Positions 18,383-27,086 of a stretch of 64,000 nt of DNA are shown piece after piece (position 1 is the stretch's first letter; each line of letters begins with the position of its first letter). The DNA is from Arthrobacter sp. StoSoilB5 (lineage in GTDB: Bacteria; Actinomycetota; Actinomycetes; Actinomycetales; Micrococcaceae). The position numbers were made by a program, and so were the translations under genes. Under the pieces are notes generated by a model. The model saw only the letters and a program-made list of their open reading frames with translations, searched no databases and was not told the origin of the DNA. The stretch spans positions 1,736,001 through 1,800,000 of the forward strand of contig NZ_AP024646.1 in the NCBI RefSeq assembly GCF_019977235.1. Direction: 5' to 3'.

Positions 18383-18798
18383 GCTTCGGCCTCGATTCCA
18401 TGGTCAATGTAGCCGCCTGCGGCCAGTCCAGCCTGCCGTTCAAAGAAATTCCTCGACGCCGGATTGCCGGTGCGCAGCATGGACCACCCGGCCGCGACAC
18501 CATAGAAAACGAGGAACGGCAACCCCAGGCAATAGGCGTACTGCGTGCTGTGCCGCTCCTCATGGGCAAGGAGCCGCTCATTGCGTCCTGCCAGGCCGTG
18601 GGCTGCGCGGTAGAGGACGACGTTCCCCACAGTAAACGCTCCGGCGTGTGGGAGCTTCCAGGCATACCCTGCTGCTATCAGCAGTCCCCGGGGCCCACGC
18701 GAAATGCGCGATCGGGACGTCCGCGCGACCAACAGCCCCAACGGTGTGGTCAGGTTCAGCATGTTGGCGACTTGCCGTAAGCGCTGCCCGGGAGTCAT
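18379..18798 (-). CDS. Uncharacterised small protein with an HExxH motif
   Basis: The product is 139 residues. Residues 79-83 read HEERH, the zinc-metallopeptidase pattern HExxH, followed by STQYAYCLGLPF and hydrophobic stretches (about 88-105) that may touch the membrane. Similar short HE-R-H-Q proteins occur in actinobacteria without assigned function. A catalytic role is a guess because no third zinc ligand can be placed with certainty. It is coupled to the SIMPL gene by an ATGA overlap and is divergent from the LppM-like gene. Confidence 0.7.
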   Translation of the reverse strand: MTPGQRLRQVANMLNLTTPLGLLVARTSRSRISRGPRGLLIAAGYAWKLPHAGAFTVGNVVLYRAAHGLAGRNERLLAHEERHSTQYAYCLGLPFLVFYGVAAGWSMLRTGNPASRNFFERQAGLAAGGYIDHGIEAEA

Positions 18799-18905
18799 GA
18801 AGCCATGCTAGACCCGTGGCGTATGGCACGGCAGGATCGGCGGGGATACGCTGTTCACGCACCGGGCGCGCCTGGTGCGTACTCACTCCAGGGGGAAGAG
18901 GAAAA

Positions 18906-19856
18906 ATGAACGTCAAACGCGCCATGGGCGTCGTCGGTGTCATGATCGCAGTCATGGTGGCACTGACCGGTTGCTTCAAGCTCAACATGGCGGTGAAGGT
19001 CAACAACGAAAAGAGCATCGATTACGAGGTTGTCTACGCCATCCAAAAATCGGTCCTGGGCGAGAAGTCCTTCGACGAATTCATGGAGACCAACGGCAAC
19101 GGCAGTGAAGACATGGACATCCCCGACGGTGCCCAGGTTGTGGACTACGAGGACGATAAGTACAAGGGGAAGCGGATCACCGCGGTTAATTTGGACCCCG
19201 GCAAGCTTGGCGAATCATCGGGTTCGGATTCCTCCTTCGAGCTGAAGAAGGATGGAGATTTCTACTTCATCACCATGGGCGGAGTCACGGGCTCGGACAG
19301 CAGCGATCCGGCAGCGGCCAGAATGGCCAAGTCCGTCTTCGACGAAGCCACCGTCAAATTCACGTTCCCGGGCAAGGTTGTCGAGGCCAAGGGTGCGGCG
19401 GTGGACGGCAACACTGCCACCTTCGACATGCTCTCCATCAGTGAAACCACCGTCCAGGCCAAGGCCGAGGCCAGCGCGGGCATTCCGATGTGGATCATCT
19501 GGATCCTCGTAGCCGTACTCGTTGTCGCTGCAGCCTTGGTGCTCCTCTTCGTCTTGCTGCGCAGGAAGTCTGGCCAGCAGGCGCCGGCGCTCGCAGGGGC
19601 GGCAACTTACAATCAGCCCGGCTACGCGCCTCAGCAGTCCGGCTACCCCCAGCAGCCTGGATACCCGCAACAGCCTGGCCAGCAAGGTTTCCAGCCGCCC
19701 CAGCAAAACTGGGCAGGGCAGGGTTACACACCTGGAAGCCAGCCAACCCAACAACCCCCGGCGCCGCAGCCTACGCAGGTGCAAGCAGAACAACCAAAGC
19801 ACGACGACGGCCAGGTTCCTCCGCCGCCTGCCGTGCCACCGGCGTCGGGTACTTAG
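18906..19856 (+). CDS. LppM-like lipoprotein with C-terminal membrane anchor and Pro/Gln tail
   Basis: The product is 316 residues from the ATG at 18906 (GAAGAGG upstream). Residues 1-22 form a lipoprotein signal with lipobox ALTG-Cys23. An extracytoplasmic LppM-type domain follows (about 24-190), then one membrane helix (about 195-218), a basic stop-transfer KSGQ region, and a cytoplasmic tail of about 95 residues with GYPQQP repeats. Thus it would be anchored at both ends. LppM in mycobacteria affects phagosome trafficking; here only structural similarity is claimed. A longer frame back to 18816 lacks a ribosome site. Confidence 0.83.
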   Translation: MNVKRAMGVVGVMIAVMVALTGCFKLNMAVKVNNEKSIDYEVVYAIQKSVLGEKSFDEFMETNGNGSEDMDIPDGAQVVDYEDDKYKGKRITAVNLDPGKLGESSGSDSSFELKKDGDFYFITMGGVTGSDSSDPAAARMAKSVFDEATVKFTFPGKVVEAKGAAVDGNTATFDMLSISETTVQAKAEASAGIPMWIIWILVAVLVVAAALVLLFVLLRRKSGQQAPALAGAATYNQPGYAPQQSGYPQQPGYPQQPGQQGFQPPQQNWAGQGYTPGSQPTQQPPAPQPTQVQAEQPKHDDGQVPPPPAVPPASGT

Positions 19857-19909
19857 AACACGGACGTGCCTCAGCGGTTAGATGGCGCCTGTGAGCTTCA
19901 ACTAGACTG

Positions 19910-19955
19910 AAGGGTAGTGCCTGCCGTCCGCGGTGAGCACTGCCCTTTCGTTTTG
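19910..19955 (+). terminator. Hairpin plus T-run upstream of pheS
   Basis: AAGGGTAGTGC (19910-19920) pairs with GCACTGCCCTT (19937-19947), with a small inner stem, and TTTCGTTTT follows. It may terminate the LppM-like gene or act as an attenuator for pheST; the sequence does not decide. Confidence 0.6.
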
Positions 19956-20002
19956 CAGGCCAGCCATGCCGGCCGCTCCCGACTCGTAGCTAAGAACAGT
20001 AG

Positions 20003-21064
20003 ATGACTGACACTTTGCCAGGCGCTGCCATCCCGAATCCGCTGGATGAAGCCGCCATCAACGCCGCCGTTGAGGATGCGATCGCCGCGATTGCGGCTGC
20101 CTCCTCCCTCGAAGAACTCAAGGCTGTCCGCCTCGCCCACACTGGCGAGAAGTCGCCCCTGAGCCTGGCCAACCGTGAAATCGGTGGCCTTGCCAAGGAA
20201 CACAAGGCTGCCGCCGGAAAGCTCATGGGATCCTCACGCGGCCGGGTCAACCAGGCGCTCGCCGCCCGGACCGAAGTATTGGAAGCCGAGAATGATGCCC
20301 GGATCCTGGTAGAGGAAACCGTTGATGTCACGGCTGCTCCGCGTCGACGCCGTGCCGGTGCCCGGCACCCGCTCTCAACGCTGCAGGACCGTGTTTCGGA
20401 CATCTTCGTGGGCATGGGCTGGGAAATTGCCGAAGGTCCCGAGGTTGAGTCCGAGTGGTTCAACTTCGACGCCCTGAACTTCAAGCCGGACCACCCGGCC
20501 CGCGAAATGCAGGACACGTTCTTCGTGGAGCCTCCCGAAGCGCACCTCCTCATGCGCACCCACACCTCTCCGGTTCAGGTCCGTTCCATGCTGGAGCGCG
20601 AGGTTCCCATCTACGTGCTGTGCCCGGGCAAGGTGTTCCGCACTGATGAACTCGACGCAACGCACACGCCAGTCTTCCACCAGTTCGAAGGCCTGGCGAT
20701 TGACAAGAACCTGAGCATGGCCGACCTCCGTGGAACGCTGGAGCACTTCGCCCGGCAGATGTTCGGCGACGAAGCCTCCATCCGCCTGCGCCCCAACTAC
20801 TTCCCGTTCACCGAGCCGTCTGCTGAGCTGGACATCTGGCACCCTGGCGCCAAGGGCGGTCCCCGCTGGATCGAATGGGGCGGCTGCGGCATGGTCAACC
20901 CCAACGTCCTCCGGGCTGCCGGCATCGATCCGGATGTCTATTCAGGTTTTGCCTTCGGCATGGGCATCGAGCGCACGCTCATGTTCCGCAACGAGGTCGG
21001 CGATATGCGCGACATGATCGAGGGCGATGTACGTTTCAGCGAGCACTTCGGGATGGAGATCTAA
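20003..21064 (+). CDS. pheS: Phenylalanyl-tRNA synthetase alpha subunit
   Basis: The product is 353 residues. An N-terminal coiled-coil arm (about 15-95) contacts tRNA; the class II catalytic core follows, with motif 2 around the [16 protein letters not shown] region and motif 3 in the [13 protein letters not shown] glycine/arginine stretch. With PheT it charges tRNA-Phe as an alpha2-beta2 enzyme in the cytoplasm. The stop lies 2 bases before the pheT start, so the two are co-translated. Confidence 0.98.
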   Translation: MTDTLPGAAIPNPLDEAAINAAVEDAIAAIAAASSLEELKAVRLAHTGEKSPLSLANREIGGLAKEHKAAAGKLMGSSRGRVNQALAARTEVLEAENDARILVEETVDVTAAPRRRRAGARHPLSTLQDRVSDIFVGMGWEIAEGPEVESEWFNFDALNFKPDHPAREMQDTFFVEPPEAHLLMRTHTSPVQVRSMLEREVPIYVLCPGKVFRTDELDATHTPVFHQFEGLAIDKNLSMADLRGTLEHFARQMFGDEASIRLRPNYFPFTEPSAELDIWHPGAKGGPRWIEWGGCGMVNPNVLRAAGIDPDVYSGFAFGMGIERTLMFRNEVGDMRDMIEGDVRFSEHFGMEI

Positions 21065-21066
21065 CA

Positions 21067-23610
21067 GTGCGTATCCCACTTTCCTGGCTGCGTGAGTTCG
21101 CGCAGGTTCCGGCCGATGCTACGGCCGAAGACGTCATGGCTGACCTCGTCAAGGTCGGTTTCGAAGAAGAAGAAGTCCACCGTCCCACGGATGAACTCAA
21201 GGGCCCGATTGTGGTGGGCCAGGTGCTGAGCTTGGTCAAGGAACCGCAGTCCAATGGCAAGACCATCAACTGGTGCCAGGTCCGTGTTGTCCCTGAAGGG
21301 CAGGAACAGACCCTGACTGGCGAGGGAATCGATCCCTCCGGCGTGCAGGGCATCATTTGCGGCGCCCACAACTTCGTGGAAGGCGACAAAGTTGTTGTCA
21401 CGCTTCCCGGGGCTGTGCTGCCGGGAAACTTCAAGATCTCGGCGCGGAAGACCTACGGCCACCTGTCTGCGGGCATGATCGCTTCCGTCCGCGAACTGGG
21501 TATCGGCGAGGACCATGATGGAATCCTGGTCCTCTCAAGGATCGGGCTGGATCCGGAAATCGGCACGGACGCGATGGAACTCCTTGGTCTCTATGACCAG
21601 GCCGCAGAAATCAACGTGACCCCGGACCGCGGTTACGCCTTCTCCATCCGCGGTGTGGCACGCGAGTATGCACACGCCACCGGAACATCCTTCGTTGACC
21701 CGGCCTCCAAGGTCAACGCTCCGGCAAGCCTCCAAGGCGGGTATGGCGTCAAGCTCAACGACGACGCCCCCATCTATGGCAAGCCGGGCTGCGACCGCTT
21801 CGTGGCACGCACAGTGCGTGGCGTGGACGCTTCCCGTCCCACCCCGCCGTGGATGTCCGCGCGTCTTCGTCTGGCCGGCGTCCGTTCCATCTCCCTGCCG
21901 GTTGATATCTCCAACTACGTCATGCTTGAGCTCGGCCAGCCGAACCACTGCTACGACCTCGACAGGCTTGCGGGCGACATCGTGGTCCGACGTGCCGTTG
22001 CGGGGGAGAAGATCACCACGTTGGATGACAAAGAGCGCACGCTCGACGTCGAAGACCTGCTGATCACTGATGACTCCGGAGCCATCGGCATCGCCGGGGT
22101 GATGGGCGGTGCCCACACCGAGGTTTCGGATGCCACCACGAACATCCTGGTGGAAGCGGCACACTTCGATGAAGTATCGATCGCCCGTTCGCGTCGTCGC
22201 CACAAGCTCCCGTCCGAGGCCTCCAAGCGTTTCGAGCGCGGCGTTGACTGGCACGTTGCCAATATCGCCGCTCAGCGCGTGGTGGACCTCTTGGTTGAAC
22301 TGGCTGGTGGCACCGCTGACGAGTCCGGTACCGACGTCGGAACCGCTCCTGACGCCGTCACCATTGAACTGCCGGCAGAGTTCGCTGCCGCCCGGATTGG
22401 CATCGACTTCACGGAAGAGCAGATCACCACATCCCTGGTGGATCTTGGTGCTGCCGTGGAAAAGACTGCCACCGGCTATCTGGTGACAGCTCCGAGCTGG
22501 CGCAACGACCTTGAAACCAAGGAAGACCTCTCCGAGGAAATTGCCCGTCTGGTTGGTTATGACAACATCCCGGCGACCCTTCCTGTTGCGCCTCCGGGCC
22601 GTGGCCTGAGCCGCAGTCAGCAGCAGAAGCGCCGCGTCGTGCAAGCACTCGCGGACGCCGGACTGACGGAAGTCCTGTCCTATCCGTTCGTGGCCAAGGC
22701 AGCCAACGACACCTTCGGCGTTGCCGTTGAGGGCCAGGCGCGTCCCGCGCTGAAGCTGGCGAACCCCATCAGCGAGGAGCACGGTTACCTCCGTACGTCC
22801 ATCCTGCCGGGCCTGATCGAGGTGGCCCGCCGCAATCACTCACGCGGCTTCCGCGATCTGGCATTGTATGAAGCCGGTTCGGTCTTCCTCCCTGGCGACA
22901 AGCTGGGCACGGATTCCATTCCGCCGCTGGGCGTCAAGCCGGCCGACGAGGTACTGGATGCACTGTACGACGGCGTCCCGCACCAGCCGCTGCACATCGC
23001 CGCCGTTTTGACTGGCCATGATTCACCCGCAGCCGCGACGCACACGCCGCGTGCATGGGACTGGGCCGATGCTTTGGATGTCGCCCGGCTCATCGCTGAT
23101 GTTCTCGGCGTTGAACTCGTAGTCAGCCAGGGAAGCCACCAGGCGTTCCATCCCGGACGTGCCGCACAGCTCGCGCTGCGATCCGGCGACGTGGTGGGCT
23201 ACGCCGGCGAACTGCACCCGAAGCTGTTGGCGGCCCATGACATGCCCGCCCGCTCGGTGGCCCTCGAGGTCAACGTGGAGGCGCTGTTCGAAGCTGCTGC
23301 CGACGTCATTGTTGCCAAGCACATCTCCGGATTCCCGGTGGCCACACAGGATGTTGCCCTGGTTGTTCCGCAGGACGTGCCGGCTGACGAGGTCCTTGCC
23401 GCGTTGCGTGAAGGCGCCGGTGAGCTCCTTGAAGACGTAGCGTTGTTCGATGTCTACGTCGGTCCTGGCATTGAGGAAGGCAAGAAATCCTTGGCCTTCG
23501 GCCTTCGCTTCCGCGCCGCTGACCGCACGCTCACTGCGGACGAGGCATCGGAGGCCCGCGCTGGCGCCGTGGCTGTTGCTGCAGAGCGCTTCGGAGCAGT
23601 CCAGCGCTGA
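21067..23610 (+). CDS. pheT: Phenylalanyl-tRNA synthetase beta subunit
   Basis: The product is 847 residues from the GTG at 21067 (MRIPLSWLREF, the usual start). Domains in order are the N-terminal OB-type tRNA-binding domain (about 40-155), the B3/4 editing domain that removes mischarged tyrosine (about 210-380), the B5 domain (about 410-480), the catalytic-like core, and the C-terminal FDX-ACB anticodon-binding domain (about 750-845). The frame stays open back into pheS, but that part is a pheS shadow. A strong terminator follows. Confidence 0.98.
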   Translation: MRIPLSWLREFAQVPADATAEDVMADLVKVGFEEEEVHRPTDELKGPIVVGQVLSLVKEPQSNGKTINWCQVRVVPEGQEQTLTGEGIDPSGVQGIICGAHNFVEGDKVVVTLPGAVLPGNFKISARKTYGHLSAGMIASVRELGIGEDHDGILVLSRIGLDPEIGTDAMELLGLYDQAAEINVTPDRGYAFSIRGVAREYAHATGTSFVDPASKVNAPASLQGGYGVKLNDDAPIYGKPGCDRFVARTVRGVDASRPTPPWMSARLRLAGVRSISLPVDISNYVMLELGQPNHCYDLDRLAGDIVVRRAVAGEKITTLDDKERTLDVEDLLITDDSGAIGIAGVMGGAHTEVSDATTNILVEAAHFDEVSIARSRRRHKLPSEASKRFERGVDWHVANIAAQRVVDLLVELAGGTADESGTDVGTAPDAVTIELPAEFAAARIGIDFTEEQITTSLVDLGAAVEKTATGYLVTAPSWRNDLETKEDLSEEIARLVGYDNIPATLPVAPPGRGLSRSQQQKRRVVQALADAGLTEVLSYPFVAKAANDTFGVAVEGQARPALKLANPISEEHGYLRTSILPGLIEVARRNHSRGFRDLALYEAGSVFLPGDKLGTDSIPPLGVKPADEVLDALYDGVPHQPLHIAAVLTGHDSPAAATHTPRAWDWADALDVARLIADVLGVELVVSQGSHQAFHPGRAAQLALRSGDVVGYAGELHPKLLAAHDMPARSVALEVNVEALFEAAADVIVAKHISGFPVATQDVALVVPQDVPADEVLAALREGAGELLEDVALFDVYVGPGIEEGKKSLAFGLRFRAADRTLTADEASEARAGAVAVAAERFGAVQR

Positions 23611-23627
23611 TCCACCCGCTGTGAGCG

Positions 23628-23666
23628 GGATCCCCGGAACCTGAGGGTTCCGGGGATCCTTTCTTT
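23628..23666 (+). terminator. Intrinsic terminator of pheST
   Basis: A perfect 14-base-pair stem (23628-23641 with 23646-23659), loop TGAG, followed by TTTCTTT. It marks the border between native operon and the lower-GC insert. Confidence 0.95.
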
Positions 23667-24107
23667 AGCGAGGTTTGTCTTTGGCGCAACTATGCCTGGG
23701 TCTGAGTCGAAGGCTGCCAGGTTCCAGATATCGGGCTGTGCAGGACACGTAACCTTTGCTTCCGTGCTGGTTGTAGCAACTGTGAAACCTTAAGAAATAT
23801 TTGAAAAGGCGCATCACGATTTCGCCCTAAGTGACACTAAAGCGGATTAAGCAGTCATCTCAAATCGAATGGACATTAAATTGATTTTCCGTCTTGCAAG
23901 TCGCTTTTAACTGGTTTCCTTACTAAATGACACCTATGGTTAGTTCAGACATTGGGGGTGTCGCGCGAGGCGAGGTCAAACCAAGCATTCGGGGAGTCTC
24001 TGGTGATCTAACGATGGACGCCAATACTGATCTTTTCCTGCTGCTATCTGGGCATGGACGGGATTGGTATCGGGACATTTGAATACCAGAAACGAGGGGA
24101 AAATATC
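23667..24107 (+). promoter_or_regulatory. AT-richer region upstream of the bacteriocin gene
   Basis: This stretch is clearly lower in GC than the flanking operons, with runs such as TTAAGAAATATTTGAAAAGG and ATTAAATTGATTTT. It must hold the bacteriocin promoter. Candidates include TACTAAAT near 23923-23930 and TATGGT near 23934-23939, but none has a matched -35. I see no convincing gene; a 22-codon frame at 24014 lacks a ribosome site. Confidence 0.5.
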
Positions 24108-24413
24108 GTGAACATTCGTCGAAGCCTTGCTGGAAGCATCATTGCAATTGGTCTTTCTGCAGTGGGAGGCGCGGCAGCAGTAGCCGCCACCGTATATCCT
24201 GGGGAGGGCGGTGTGTGGAACTACGGTGTCGTTAGTGGAGTGCACCTCTTCTCCGATTACTTCCAGCAAAATCTGTGTCATGGTTCGTCAACACAGAATG
24301 ACTGGGGCTACTCGTCCTCACCCAACGTGGCTGCTGGAACTTGGTCGAACAACTCCCAAGCAACGTCGAGCTTCCAGAACAACCGGGCCTATTACCGCAT
24401 CACTGGTTGCTAG
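24108..24413 (+). CDS. Lactococcin 972 family bacteriocin precursor
   Basis: The 101-residue precursor starts at GTG 24108, with GAGGGGAAAA upstream. Residues 1 to about 27 form a Sec signal peptide (RR, hydrophobic core, AVAA end), leaving a mature peptide of about 74 residues starting near TVYPGEGG. The mature part shows the family pattern: EGGVWNYGV, a Ser/Tyr-rich middle, GTWS, and a near-terminal AYYRI. Lactococcin 972 is a secreted, unmodified peptide that binds lipid II and blocks septum formation. Two cysteines (Cys57 and the last residue, Cys101) could form a disulfide. The two genes that follow are the usual partners. Confidence 0.88.
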   Translation: MNIRRSLAGSIIAIGLSAVGGAAAVAATVYPGEGGVWNYGVVSGVHLFSDYFQQNLCHGSSTQNDWGYSSSPNVAAGTWSNNSQATSSFQNNRAYYRITGC

Positions 24414-24425
24414 TAAAAGTGTTCT

Positions 24426-24459
24426 TGCGCTGCACCGTGTGCAAATGCGGTGCAGCGCA
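24426..24459 (+). terminator. Attenuator-like hairpin after the bacteriocin gene
   Basis: A perfect 12-base-pair stem (24426-24437 with 24448-24459) and a 10-base loop lie 12 bases after the bacteriocin stop. No T-run follows. Such a hairpin could stabilise or partly terminate the transcript so that the peptide is made in excess over its transporter. Confidence 0.7.
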
Positions 24460-24465
24460 CGACCG

Positions 24466-24471
24466 TAGGGT
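24466..24471 (+). promoter_or_regulatory. Possible -10 element of the transporter gene
   Basis: TAGGGT ends 6 bases before the ATG at 24478, the spacing seen at leaderless starts here. The overlapping GGGTGGA could instead be a ribosome site, so the reading is uncertain. Confidence 0.35.
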
Positions 24472-24477
24472 GGAATC

Positions 24478-26439
24478 ATGTTGAAGATCCTGGTCCGCTT
24501 TGCCGCTGTAGCGATAGCAGCTTTGATTGCTTTGATTGCTGGCGTCTATTCAGCTGCGGCAGATCTCGATGGGTTACCCGATGCTGACTACGTGTCATCA
24601 ATTCGCTTCGACAGCAGCCCGCTATCCCGCGAGGAAATCATTGACCGGTTGGATGATTACGCCGACTCTTCGCGTACAGGCATCATCCGGGTAGCGAGTG
24701 CGCCGGATGATTTTCTGAATAAGCGCGTCGCATTCGCCTTCGGCTCAGGGGATATCGAGAATATGGATATCGACTGGTTCTCGCCCACCATGAGCGGATC
24801 GATGATGAAGTCAGGCGATCTCGGCATTACGTCGCTGAATGGCGTCTACGCTCTCTACGCGAGCGACTCTCAAGCGGTAGCCTTTCAGGCCTGGGCCATG
24901 AGTGATCTCAAAGCCGAAGCGGTGCTCAACGAGAAGACTCCTCTTGGGTTGCTTTCCTATGCTCTTCTAACTGTTGGAGCTTGGGTGCCGATGTCAGCGG
25001 CAATCTTGCTGCTAGGTGCCACGATCATGTCGTGGTACGTGCTGCGCGCGCGCGGCCGGGAGCTGCGGATCATGGCGGGCATGCGACTATCGCATATTGT
25101 GCTCACTGACCTCCGCTCGTTCTTTGGAGCCATGGCGCTACCTGTCCTCGCAACCTTATTGATCTCAGTTGTCGTCGTGCTGACAACAGGATTTGGCCGT
25201 CTTGGGTTTTTCATCTCGGCCTTTGGGCTGTTTACCGGCGCCGTAGCGGTGTTTGCTGTCTTGTTGGCTCTGCTAATTGGGACGCTCACCCTTCCTTCTG
25301 TACGGGATATTGCAGCCCGTCGACCGTCAGAGCGAGGTTCCTGGGTGATCAGCGAATTGCTGAAAGTAGTTGCAGTGGTCATCGTTGCCGCCATATTGCC
25401 GACCGTTTCCGGCGTGGTTTCGAACGCTTCGGCTGCCATATCTCAAGGCGCGACATGGGAATCCATGGGCGACAGCGTTACTGTACGTATCGCCAACCGG
25501 CTTGGGGACGCCGAAGAGGCGGCATTCGCTGGCCTAACCAGAGACATGGCGAAGCATGACGCTGCGATGTTCTCGATGTCGTTGAGCTCTGACACAGTCA
25601 ATTTGGTTGACGATCTGGCGGCCGTTGACCTCCGGAATTTGGATTTCGATAGTATTGTCCTCACTGATCGGCAATACCTTGACACCGTTAACGGGGCCGC
25701 TGGAGCAATCTGGAAACCCATTGGTGCCCTGCAGTCGCTGGATGAACTACCGGATTCGGTCCAGCGCCAGCTTCTTCCCAACCTGAAACTGTGGACTACG
25801 TCCCGACAAGGACCAGATGTTGAGCTGTTCAGCAACACCAGCGACGTCCCGATTGTCGTATCAGGTGGTATGTCAGGAACCCTGGACACAAATCGGCGTC
25901 CTCTGATCCTCGTGGTGAATGATTTGGCCCAGTTCGATGACGCCTTCCTGGCATCGGCGGTGAGTCGCGGAAATGTAATATTCACTGATCCCGGACAGGT
26001 GGGCGAGCTCTTGAAGGAGCGGGACATGGGGGCGGAAGTCCTGTCGATTGACCGCATAGCCGACTTGGGTCTTTATGACGCCCAGTCGAAGCAACGCAAC
26101 GCTCAACTCGGCGCAGGGGCCATCGCTCTCGCTGTACTTGCGCTCGTTATGTGCGTAAGCGTAACCGCTTGGATCTTCGCCCTTCTTCGGCGACGTCGCT
26201 GGTTCGTACAACACACAGCCGGGAAATCGTGGGGTTCAATCCTCCTGCCGAGACTGTTGTGGGAAGCAACTGCCTCTTTGTTGTTCGGCGCCGTCATGGC
26301 CCTGTCGTTCGCAGCACTAGATCCTTCAAGCATTGGGATTTCCGGATTTGCCCCGCTGGTCTACCTTGCCGTCGCATGGTTCCTGCATCAATGGGCGGCA
26401 ACGACGACGTTCCGCACGACACTCGCACGAAGAGGATAG
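24478..26439 (+). CDS. Bacteriocin-associated integral membrane protein (ABC permease-like, DUF1430 type)
   Basis: The product is 653 residues. It has one N-terminal membrane helix (about 5-25), an external segment, a group of about four helices (about 155-310), a large external domain (about 315-540) and three C-terminal helices (about 545-640). This layout is that of the membrane partner in lactococcin 972-type clusters, which with the ATPase is thought to give immunity or export. Specific assignment rests on architecture and neighbours. Codon use includes TTA, TTG and ATA codons that are rare in the flanking genes. The downstream ATPase starts 5 bases after its stop. Confidence 0.82.
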   Translation: MLKILVRFAAVAIAALIALIAGVYSAAADLDGLPDADYVSSIRFDSSPLSREEIIDRLDDYADSSRTGIIRVASAPDDFLNKRVAFAFGSGDIENMDIDWFSPTMSGSMMKSGDLGITSLNGVYALYASDSQAVAFQAWAMSDLKAEAVLNEKTPLGLLSYALLTVGAWVPMSAAILLLGATIMSWYVLRARGRELRIMAGMRLSHIVLTDLRSFFGAMALPVLATLLISVVVVLTTGFGRLGFFISAFGLFTGAVAVFAVLLALLIGTLTLPSVRDIAARRPSERGSWVISELLKVVAVVIVAAILPTVSGVVSNASAAISQGATWESMGDSVTVRIANRLGDAEEAAFAGLTRDMAKHDAAMFSMSLSSDTVNLVDDLAAVDLRNLDFDSIVLTDRQYLDTVNGAAGAIWKPIGALQSLDELPDSVQRQLLPNLKLWTTSRQGPDVELFSNTSDVPIVVSGGMSGTLDTNRRPLILVVNDLAQFDDAFLASAVSRGNVIFTDPGQVGELLKERDMGAEVLSIDRIADLGLYDAQSKQRNAQLGAGAIALAVLALVMCVSVTAWIFALLRRRRWFVQHTAGKSWGSILLPRLLWEATASLLFGAVMALSFAALDPSSIGISGFAPLVYLAVAWFLHQWAATTTFRTTLARRG

Positions 26440-26444
26440 ATCAT

Positions 26445-27086
26445 ATGCAATTAAGCGCCGACCGTGTTTCGGTTGTTATCGATGGAAAGGCCGTTTTGAA
26501 CTCTGCTTCCGTGAAAGCGGAGCCAGGCCGCATGCTCGTACTTGCTGGGAAGAGCGGCAGCGGTAAGACGACGCTCTTGAATGTTCTTGGCCTGTTGGGT
26601 CGAGTCGGGACGGGCAGCGTACTAGTAGGCGGTCAGGACGCCACTACATGGAACGATGCCCGGCGCCGCCGGTTTTGGCGGGACCACGTCGCTTTCGTTT
26701 TTCAGGACTACGGGCTCATTGAAGAGGCCAGTGTTGACTACAACGTGACTGTCGGGCGTAGGGGTCTTTTCGGGCTGCGTCAGCCAGAGCTCGATCGCGT
26801 GGAGCAGGTCCTCGACCACGTCTTGCTTTCGGGTCGGGGGAAGGAGCAGACTGCCAGGCTAAGTGGTGGTGAGAAGCAACGCGTTGGATTGGCCCGAGCG
26901 ATGTTCCGCGGGGCAGATGTAGTCCTTGCCGACGAACCAACAGCGTCGTTGGATCGAAAGAATCGTGAATTAGTGATCAACTTCCTCATAGAAGAGGCTC
27001 GGCGCGGCGCAACGGTCGTCGTAGCCACCCACGATGAGGATCTCATGGCAGCGGGCGACGACCTCGTCCGTCTGGGTGGGGCGTGA
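26445..27086 (+). CDS. Bacteriocin-cluster ABC transporter ATPase
   Basis: The product is 213 residues from the ATG at 26445 (AGAGGA upstream). All ABC motifs are intact: Walker A GKSGSGKT (35-42), Q-loop in FVFQDYG (about 84-90), signature LSGGEKQ (139-145), Walker B VVLADEP with Asp-Glu, and the switch His196 in ATHDED. The MacB/LolD-like form fits a partner of the preceding membrane protein in self-protection or export. Its TGA overlaps the ATG of the following transferase (TGATG), a coupling between accessory and native DNA. Confidence 0.93.
   Translation: MQLSADRVSVVIDGKAVLNSASVKAEPGRMLVLAGKSGSGKTTLLNVLGLLGRVGTGSVLVGGQDATTWNDARRRRFWRDHVAFVFQDYGLIEEASVDYNVTVGRRGLFGLRQPELDRVEQVLDHVLLSGRGKEQTARLSGGEKQRVGLARAMFRGADVVLADEPTASLDRKNRELVINFLIEEARRGATVVVATHDEDLMAAGDDLVRLGGA

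Noticed and set aside
20875..21066. Extended N-terminus of PheT reading back into pheS
   Set aside because: The extra 64 residues are a frame-shifted shadow of pheS; the GTG at 21067 gives the standard PheT start.
24014..24082. 22-codon leader frame before the bacteriocin
   Set aside because: No Shine-Dalgarno sequence and no sign of attenuation design.
23976..24281. Minus-strand open frame opposite the bacteriocin gene
   Set aside because: It overlaps the precursor antisense, has no ribosome site and no protein-like features.
26151..26444. N-terminal extension of the bacteriocin ABC ATPase
   Set aside because: It is the out-of-frame shadow of the permease C-terminus; the ATG at 26445 has a ribosome site and an ABC N-terminus.
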